27,441 bases of DNA from Methylophilaceae bacterium (GTDB lineage: Bacteria > Pseudomonadota > Gammaproteobacteria > Burkholderiales > Methylophilaceae): positions 1-27,441 of the forward strand of contig JANYIK010000077.1 of the NCBI GenBank assembly GCA_025362115.1, in the 5' to 3' direction. This document shows, piece after piece, positions 22,513 to 27,441 of the stretch. A program made the translations under genes and the position numbers. How positions within the stretch are numbered: position 1 is the first letter of the stretch; every line of letters begins with the position of its first letter. The notes below the pieces were generated by a model. That model was not told the DNA's origin and did no database searches. It saw only the letters and a list, made by a program, of their open reading frames with translations.

Positions 22513-24059
22513 CCACTTCAAAAATCGGCCGCAATGATTTATGCCCATGCGGCAGCGGCAAAAAGTACAAAAAATGCTGCGGTGAAGATGAAACCTCATC
22601 CGCTGTGGCATCTTCCAGCCAAGCATTCTCGATTCCACAAGCCTTACAAGCGGCGATGTCACAACATCAGGCTGGACAGTTGCCGCAAGCGGCTGCGTTG
22701 TATAAAAAAATTCTTCAGGTACAAGCCAACCATCCAGATGCCCTGCATCTGCTGGGTTTGGTCGCCAAGCAGCAGGGCGACCATGTAACGGCTATCAAGC
22801 TCATGTCAAAATCGCTAAGCGTTAAGCCAGATTACGTTGAGGCGCACGTCAATCTGGGTGCAACCATGCAAGAACAAGAAAAGTTTGAAGAGGCGGCAGC
22901 GTGTTATCGCAAAGCTTTGGCACTTAAGCCCGGCTACGCCGAGGTGCATAGCAACTTGGGTGTGGCGTTGAAGGCGCAGGGCAAGCTGGATGAGGCCGCT
23001 GAGAGCTTTCTGCGCGCATTGGAATTGAAACCCGACTCTGGCGAGTTCTACAGCAATCTGGACGCGCTGTTGAAAGAAATGGCCTCGCCCACCGAGGCTT
23101 TGGTGTATTACCGCAAGGTCTTGGAGATAAAGCCGACATTGGTTGCCGCTCAGCAGGGTGAATATCTGTGCTTGAGCCGTATCGTGCCGGAGTGGCATGT
23201 GCCGATGATGAACGAGCAGCATCGTAATCAGGCTTATTTTGATGCGCTGAAAGCTGCGATTAAGTCTGATTCCAAGGTGTTTGAGATTGGTACTGGATCT
23301 GGGTTGCTGGCCATGATGGCAGCCAAACTGGGTGCTAAAAGCGTGGTTACTTGCGAGGCCGTGCCGCTCATCGCGGAGACGGCGCGGAGTATTGTTAAAA
23401 ATAACAAATTAGAAAAAATCATTAAGGTCATCGCCAAAAAGTCGGTAGATGTCACTATGGATGAAGATATGCTTGAGCAGGCGGATATTCTGGTGTCAGA
23501 AATATTTTCCAGCGAGCTATTAGGCGAATATGTGTTGCCGAGTTTGGAGGATGCGAAGCGCCGCCTACTGAAACCGCAAGGGCGTGTGATTCCTGCCGCT
23601 GGCAGCATCATGATTGCCTTATTCAGCGGCGATGATATCCGTAGAAATTTGATTGTGGACGACAGTTTCGGCTTTAATTTGCAGCACTTCAACACTGTCG
23701 TTTCCAAGAAACGTATGATCGCCAGAAATGATCTGAATATCGAGCTACTGAGCGATGAGGTCGAAGCATTCAATTTTAACTTTGAAAACACGGGCTTCTT
23801 CCATGCTCAGACCAAGACCCTGCGAGTCCCGGTCAATGCTGCTGGTCGCTGCTATGGCATAGTACAGTGGCTGCGCTTGCAAATGGATAAGGACACCGTA
23901 TTCCAGAATCATCCATCGCAAAAATCGCCCGTCTCCAATTGGCAGCAATGCGCATATTTGTTTGATACGCCGATAGAGGTCAAGCTCGGTCAGGTCGCCG
24001 TGATTAGCGCTCAGCACGATAGGGCAGTACCTTGGTTTTACTTAGAGAAAATGGAATAG
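22509..24059 (+). CDS. SEC-C zinc motif + TPR repeats + PRMT7/9-like protein arginine methyltransferase domain
   Basis: A 516-residue multidomain protein whose ATG overlaps the rimO stop. Residues 7-25 are a SEC-C zinc motif (Cys12, Cys14, Cys23, Cys24; CxCx8CC) as at the SecA C-terminus. Residues 44-210 hold about five TPR units (AEVHSNLGVALKAQGKLDEA is typical). From 227 comes a PRMT domain: EWHVPMMNEQHRN, motif I VFEIGTGSGLLAMMAAKLGA (257-276), ribose-binding Glu283 in VVTCEAVP, and the PRMT double-E loop SEIFSSELLGE with Glu331 and Glu340, the spacing of PRMT7. The beta-barrel half has YGIVQWLRL and S476-N477-W478 where PRMTs have the THW loop. The TPR-then-PRMT layout recalls human PRMT9. 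Activity on arginine is inferred, and PRMTs are rare in bacteria. The catalytic half is AT-richer than the TPR half. Confidence 0.85.
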   Translation: MTTSKIGRNDLCPCGSGKKYKKCCGEDETSSAVASSSQAFSIPQALQAAMSQHQAGQLPQAAALYKKILQVQANHPDALHLLGLVAKQQGDHVTAIKLMSKSLSVKPDYVEAHVNLGATMQEQEKFEEAAACYRKALALKPGYAEVHSNLGVALKAQGKLDEAAESFLRALELKPDSGEFYSNLDALLKEMASPTEALVYYRKVLEIKPTLVAAQQGEYLCLSRIVPEWHVPMMNEQHRNQAYFDALKAAIKSDSKVFEIGTGSGLLAMMAAKLGAKSVVTCEAVPLIAETARSIVKNNKLEKIIKVIAKKSVDVTMDEDMLEQADILVSEIFSSELLGEYVLPSLEDAKRRLLKPQGRVIPAAGSIMIALFSGDDIRRNLIVDDSFGFNLQHFNTVVSKKRMIARNDLNIELLSDEVEAFNFNFENTGFFHAQTKTLRVPVNAAGRCYGIVQWLRLQMDKDTVFQNHPSQKSPVSNWQQCAYLFDTPIEVKLGQVAVISAQHDRAVPWFYLEKME

Positions 24060-24060
24060 A

Positions 24061-24099
24061 GAACATAAAAAACCGGCAGTTAGCCGGTTTTTTATGTTC
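24061..24099. terminator. Bidirectional Rho-independent terminator
   Basis: A perfect 17-bp inverted repeat (24061-24077 with 24083-24099) around a 5-nt loop, with core ACCGGC/GCCGGT flanked by A6 on one side and T6 on the other. It sits between the converging PRMT-like gene and the CheY-like gene and can end transcription from both. Confidence 0.95.
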
Positions 24100-24112
24100 A
24101 GCGAGACGATTC

Positions 24113-24478
24113 TTAGCCTAGTAACTTTTTCAGTGCACCGACTAATACTTGCGGATCAAATGGTTTCACCAGCCAGGCATTTACTCCGGCAGCCCGTCCT
24201 TCAGATTTTTTAGACTCATCAGATTCCGTCGTCAGCATAATGATAGGGGTGGTTTTATACTGAGGTAAAGCACGTAGCGATTTCGCTAAAGTCAGGCCAT
24301 CCATGTGCGGCATATTCTGGTCGGTCAATATCACGTCAAATGTTTTCGCTTTTGCCTTATTCAAGCCATCTTGCCCGTCCACCGCCTCTGTGACCTCAAA
24401 GCCAGCGCTACTCAAGCTCATGGAAACCATTTTTCTGACGGTTGAAGAATCATCAACATTAAGCACTGCTTTTCCCAT
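24113..24478 (-). CDS. CheY-like single-domain response regulator
   Basis: A receiver domain without output domain, 121 residues. The acidic pocket is Asp9-Asp10, the phosphorylation site Asp53 (LTDQNMPHMDG), the switch Thr in MLTTES and the conserved Lys in LVKPFDP. The sequence (MGKAVLNVDDSSTVRKMV) is close to CheY-type proteins of chemotaxis and related pathways. It follows the chemoreceptor-like gene by 35 bases on the same strand and has AGGAGA before ATG 24478, so they form an operon. No CheA or CheW is nearby. Confidence 0.93.
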   Translation of the reverse strand: MGKAVLNVDDSSTVRKMVSMSLSSAGFEVTEAVDGQDGLNKAKAKTFDVILTDQNMPHMDGLTLAKSLRALPQYKTTPIIMLTTESDESKKSEGRAAGVNAWLVKPFDPQVLVGALKKLLG

Positions 24479-24513
24479 TACTTATCTCCTAAATTAAACC
24501 TGCGGTGCGAATT

Positions 24514-25716
24514 TTAGAAAAAATCCACGCCGCCTGCATCAGTATTAACCTGTTTCACCGGGTTATGCCTGGATTGTTCTACCATCTCAGTCACCGCGTG
24601 TATGGCTTTACGCAAGCGCACTAGGCGGTCCGGCTCATTTTTTTGTTCAAGCTCTATGCGTGTGATGCCACTTAGCAATGATTGGATAATGTCCATACGT
24701 TTGCCAGCATGGTTTAGCAGTTGCGTGGCGAGGTCTTCAAATTGCATGGTGGTGATGGCGCTATTCACGTGTTTTTCTACGTCTGCTGTGGAAAGAGAAA
24801 GTTCTTGCACCGCCGACATCATGGTGTTGTTGATGACTTGGATATTAGTCATCATGTGTTCTACATTGGTCTTGGAGTCCATCGCAAAATTCATGTTTTT
24901 GGATGAAGCCTGCTGAATAGAGCCGCTGGCTTGCGCTACACCCTGCGTGACCTCTTGCATGTGCTTGCGAATCTCAGTGCTGAATTCGGCGGAGCGCAAC
25001 GACAGCTTACGCACTTCATCCGCCACTACCGCGAATCCGCGACCAGATTCGCCTGCGCGCGCGGCTTCGATGGCAGCGTTGAGTGCCAGCAAGTTGGTCT
25101 GGCTGGAGATTTCTTCCACTTCGTTGAGGATGGTATTGACGGCACTCAGTTGATCGCCCACCTTGCTCATCTGCTTGACCAAGTCCATGCCTTGTTCGTG
25201 TCCCTGCACGGTGTTGTCAACGAACATACTTAAAGTAGATGAGGTTTCAGCCAGGAATTGATCAAAAGTGACTTTTTCGGCGGCAGGTGTGACCCCATTT
25301 TGCTGGGTAGTGATTTGCAACACCAGTTTGTGCTGTAGATGGGAATTAGATTCCAGTTCGGTAAAACTGTCTACCAGCTTATGTCCAGCGTCACTAAGCA
25401 AGGTGCGTAACTGACTCAGTTCTTTTTGTGTGTTGGAAACCTGATTATCAAATTCTTCATTCAGGATTTTGAGCATGCCATCAAAATTGTCAGCAAGTTT
25501 GGACAGCTCCCCCTGAATTTTCTCTAGTTGATCATGGTCGGTCTTGGCCTTGTCTTGCCCTTGATTGGAGAGTATCGCTATCCAAGCGATAGTGGCTGTT
25601 ACTAAGGAGACGGTCTGCAATATGTTGAGTGTTTGGCCTTTGTTGGCAAGAAGAAACACCGCCGCAATCATTACCAATGAAATGAACAGCCCCAATAACA
25701 GTGATTTTTTATGCAT
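24514..25716 (-). CDS. Methyl-accepting chemotaxis-like protein with CheZ-like D-x3-Q segment
   Basis: A 400-residue receptor with two adjacent N-terminal helices (about 5-24 and 31-50) and almost no periplasmic loop, so it cannot bind an outside ligand in the usual way. A coiled-coil region follows, then the MCP signalling tip, in the stretch from EEISSQTNLLALNAAIEAAR to GRGFAVVADEVRKLS. Near the C-terminus TMQFEDLATQLLNH (Asp328, Gln332) resembles the catalytic DxxxQ segment of the CheY-P phosphatase CheZ, and the last residues (GGVDFF) recall the CheY-binding tail of CheZ. A CheY-like gene follows. Start ATG 25716 with weak GGTGA upstream. The sensing mode is probably cytoplasmic or membrane-linked. 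It may feed a chemotaxis or twitching system located elsewhere. Confidence 0.9.
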   Translation of the reverse strand: MHKKSLLLGLFISLVMIAAVFLLANKGQTLNILQTVSLVTATIAWIAILSNQGQDKAKTDHDQLEKIQGELSKLADNFDGMLKILNEEFDNQVSNTQKELSQLRTLLSDAGHKLVDSFTELESNSHLQHKLVLQITTQQNGVTPAAEKVTFDQFLAETSSTLSMFVDNTVQGHEQGMDLVKQMSKVGDQLSAVNTILNEVEEISSQTNLLALNAAIEAARAGESGRGFAVVADEVRKLSLRSAEFSTEIRKHMQEVTQGVAQASGSIQQASSKNMNFAMDSKTNVEHMMTNIQVINNTMMSAVQELSLSTADVEKHVNSAITTMQFEDLATQLLNHAGKRMDIIQSLLSGITRIELEQKNEPDRLVRLRKAIHAVTEMVEQSRHNPVKQVNTDAGGVDFF

Positions 25717-25884
25717 ATGTGGTCACCAAGTGACAGAATCAAACAATTTTAAGGGACGCGTTGCTGTAAAATTCGCGCTATCAAATTCTTCATCAAAAAT
25801 TACAACCAACAGTTGTACACGATTGTACTGAATGTGTGCAATAAAACGAAGAGTTAATCCATAAGCTTAATCTCAGAGGTTTTT

Positions 25885-27273
25885 ATGATTCGTACCCGTT
25901 TCGCCCCCAGCCCCACTGGTTTTCTGCATATCGGTGGCGCTCGTACCGCATTGTTTTCTTGGGCTTATGCGCGCAAGCATGACGGGAAGTTTATTTTACG
26001 CATTGAAGATACCGACGTGGAACGCTCCACGCCGGAGGCGGTGCAGGCCATTTTGGATGGCATGACGTGGCTGGGTTTGGACTATGACGAAGGCCCTTTT
26101 TATCAAATGCAACGCATGGCGCGTTACAAAGAAGTCATCGCGCAGATGCTTGCTGCTGGCACAGCCTATCACTGCTATTGCAGCCGCGAAGAGCTGGAGG
26201 CGATGCGCGAATCGCAAATGCAAGCAGGCTTGAAGCCGCGCTACAATGGGCATTGGCGGCCAGAGGCGGGAAAAACATTGCCAGCGGCGCCAAGAGACAT
26301 TCCGCCCGTTATCCGTTTCAAAAACCCGCAACATGGGGTAGTGGTGTGGGATGATTTGGTGAAAGGCCGGATTACCATCTCTAATCAGGAATTGGACGAC
26401 TTTATCATCGCCCGTGACGATGGTACGCCCACCTACAATTTTTGCGTGGTGGTGGACGATCACGACATGGGCATCACCCAGGTCATTCGCGGTGACGACC
26501 ACGTTAACAATACGCCGCGCCAGATCAACCTGTTACAAGCGTTGGGGGCAACCATCCCCCAATACGCGCACCTTTCCATGATTCTGGGCGACGACGGACA
26601 AAAACTTTCCAAGCGCCACGGCGCGGTGAGCGTGATGCAATACCATGAAGACGGATATTTACCGGAAGCTGTGCTGAATTACTTGGCACGCTTGGGCTGG
26701 AGTCACGGCGACGATGAAGTGTTCAGCATGCAGCAATTTTGCCAGTGGTTTGATCTAGACCACATTACGCCATCCGCCGCGCAGTTCAACACAGAAAAAC
26801 TCAATTGGCTGAATGCACATTACATCAAGCAGAGCAGTGGTGCGGTGCTGGCGCTGGATGTAACCAAGCGCTTGGCCGCAAAAGGTGTCATGGTGCAAGA
26901 TGTGGATTTAGCCGCCGCGTTAGAACTATATAAAGAGCGTGCCAACAACTTGAACGAGTTGGCCAATGCAGTTGCGTATTTTTATGCACCTATTGAGCCA
27001 TCCGCAGAGTTGCTGGAAAAGCATCTGACTCCTGACGTTATGCCCATCCTAAAAGCACTGGCCGAACAACTGTCAACAATTGAATGGACGACAGCTAATA
27101 TCCATGAAGCAATCGAGGCAGCAGTGACGAACAATGGCCTGAAGTTTCCCAAGATCGCCATGCCATTGCGAGTGATGGTGACTGGCGGAACCCAATCGCC
27201 TTCTATAGATGGGGTGATGGCCTTGATGGAGCAGCGCAAATGTTTGATGGGCATCAGTAAATATTTAGTATAA
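25885..27273 (+). CDS. gltX: Glutamyl-tRNA synthetase
   Basis: GluRS charges tRNA-Glu. The 462 residues (471 in E. coli) start MIRTRFAPSPTGFLHIGGAR with the class I HIGH-type site at residues 15-18, and have the KLSKRHG motif (KMSKS-type) at about residue 240. CYCSREELEAMRESQ lies in the zinc-binding region of the family, though only part of the usual ligands can be judged. AGAGG lies seven bases before ATG 25885. The 168 bases upstream, shared with the divergent chemoreceptor gene, hold the promoters; I see no clear -35/-10 pair there. Confidence 0.97.
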   Translation: MIRTRFAPSPTGFLHIGGARTALFSWAYARKHDGKFILRIEDTDVERSTPEAVQAILDGMTWLGLDYDEGPFYQMQRMARYKEVIAQMLAAGTAYHCYCSREELEAMRESQMQAGLKPRYNGHWRPEAGKTLPAAPRDIPPVIRFKNPQHGVVVWDDLVKGRITISNQELDDFIIARDDGTPTYNFCVVVDDHDMGITQVIRGDDHVNNTPRQINLLQALGATIPQYAHLSMILGDDGQKLSKRHGAVSVMQYHEDGYLPEAVLNYLARLGWSHGDDEVFSMQQFCQWFDLDHITPSAAQFNTEKLNWLNAHYIKQSSGAVLALDVTKRLAAKGVMVQDVDLAAALELYKERANNLNELANAVAYFYAPIEPSAELLEKHLTPDVMPILKALAEQLSTIEWTTANIHEAIEAAVTNNGLKFPKIAMPLRVMVTGGTQSPSIDGVMALMEQRKCLMGISKYLV

Positions 27274-27274
27274 T
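27269..27274 (+). promoter_or_regulatory. Candidate -10 element after gltX
   Basis: TATAAT overlaps the gltX stop codon. TTGATG at 27244-27249 lies 19 bases upstream, a little far for a -35. It would start transcription about 30 bases before the gene at 27311. Confidence 0.35.
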
Positions 27275-27310
27275 CGGGCGAGTAGCTTAAAAATGGCACA
27301 AGGGTAATTA

Positions 27311-27441
27311 ATGAATTTGAGATTTCAAGTTGGGTTATTGGTGCTGGCGTTAAGTAGCGCCTTGTCAGCGATGGCAGCCGAGGCAGACTTGGCCGCGGCA
27401 AAAGCACTGCTGGAATCCGGTAAACCCGCAGAAGCCTACAC
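27311..27441 (+). CDS. Start of a secreted TPR-like protein, cut by the window edge
   Basis: Only 43 codons are visible. ATG 27311 has AAGGG six bases upstream. The N-terminus is a Sec signal peptide (MNLRFQVGLLVLALSSALSA) with likely cleavage after AMA. The mature part reads DLAAAKALLESGKPAEAYT, which looks like the first helix pair of a TPR repeat, so a periplasmic or secreted repeat protein is likely. The function cannot be assigned from this fragment. Confidence 0.7.
   Translation, partial: MNLRFQVGLLVLALSSALSAMAAEADLAAAKALLESGKPAEAY

Noticed and set aside
23234..23791. 185-residue minus-strand Ser/Leu-rich frame opposite the PRMT domain
   Set aside because: Ser/Leu/Ile-rich composition arises from the complementary codons; the plus-strand protein is strongly supported.
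25812..25829. Repeated TTGTAC upstream of gltX as an operator
   Set aside because: Two six-base copies can occur by chance, and the possible -35/-10 spacings around them do not fit.
1..27441. tRNA, rRNA, CRISPR arrays, insertion sequences, phage genes
   Set aside because: Gaps between genes are all below about 200 bases and none shows a cloverleaf, spaced repeats, transposase or integrase.

Overview
The window looks like about 27 kb of bacterial chromosome, mostly core genes, from a betaproteobacterium. Support for this comes from gene order: rpsF-priB-rpsR-rplI with priB inside the operon, hisS...yfgM-bamB-der, bamD back to back with rluD-pgeF, and an M48 peptidase back to back with orn. 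Within the class a Nitrosomonadales-like lineage (Gallionellaceae or a relative) is my best guess from the short 6-phosphogluconate dehydrogenase, the glycogen synthase and the general protein style. That placement is inference. No tRNA, rRNA, CRISPR array, insertion sequence or phage gene was seen.

Left part (1-7.1 kb): the end-less 3' part of an M48 (Ste24-like) membrane peptidase gene on the minus strand, then oligoribonuclease (orn). A carbohydrate block follows: glgA on the minus strand, then gnd-zwf-crcB on the plus strand. glgA makes glycogen, zwf and gnd form the oxidative pentose phosphate branch, and crcB (fluoride export) rides behind them. A two-SPOR-domain membrane protein converges on crcB.

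Centre (7.1-16.6 kb): a ribosomal protein operon (rpsF-priB-rpsR-rplI) with a clear sigma70 promoter, a leader hairpin and a strong terminator. Next comes a tightly packed run hisS - two peptide-type ABC ATPases - yfgM - bamB - der, followed by a PAS-GGDEF-EAL cyclic-di-GMP protein. The two ATPase genes interrupt the gene order known from enterobacteria and resemble the two halves of YejF.

Right part (16.6-27.4 kb): a low-GC TPR-methyltransferase gene and bamD on the minus strand; rluD, pgeF, a LIV-1-type ZIP metal transporter and rimO on the plus strand; a small unnamed membrane protein squeezed between the transporter and rimO. Overlapping the rimO stop is the most unusual gene of the window: a SEC-C zinc motif, then TPR repeats, then a complete protein arginine methyltransferase (PRMT7/9-like) domain. 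A CheY-type regulator and a chemoreceptor-like protein with a CheZ-like motif follow on the minus strand, then gltX and the start of a secreted TPR-like protein cut by the window edge.

The best candidate for something undescribed is the SEC-C/TPR/PRMT protein coupled to rimO, which itself modifies ribosomal protein S12. Second is the chemoreceptor with a CheZ-like D-x3-Q motif, paired with a lone CheY.
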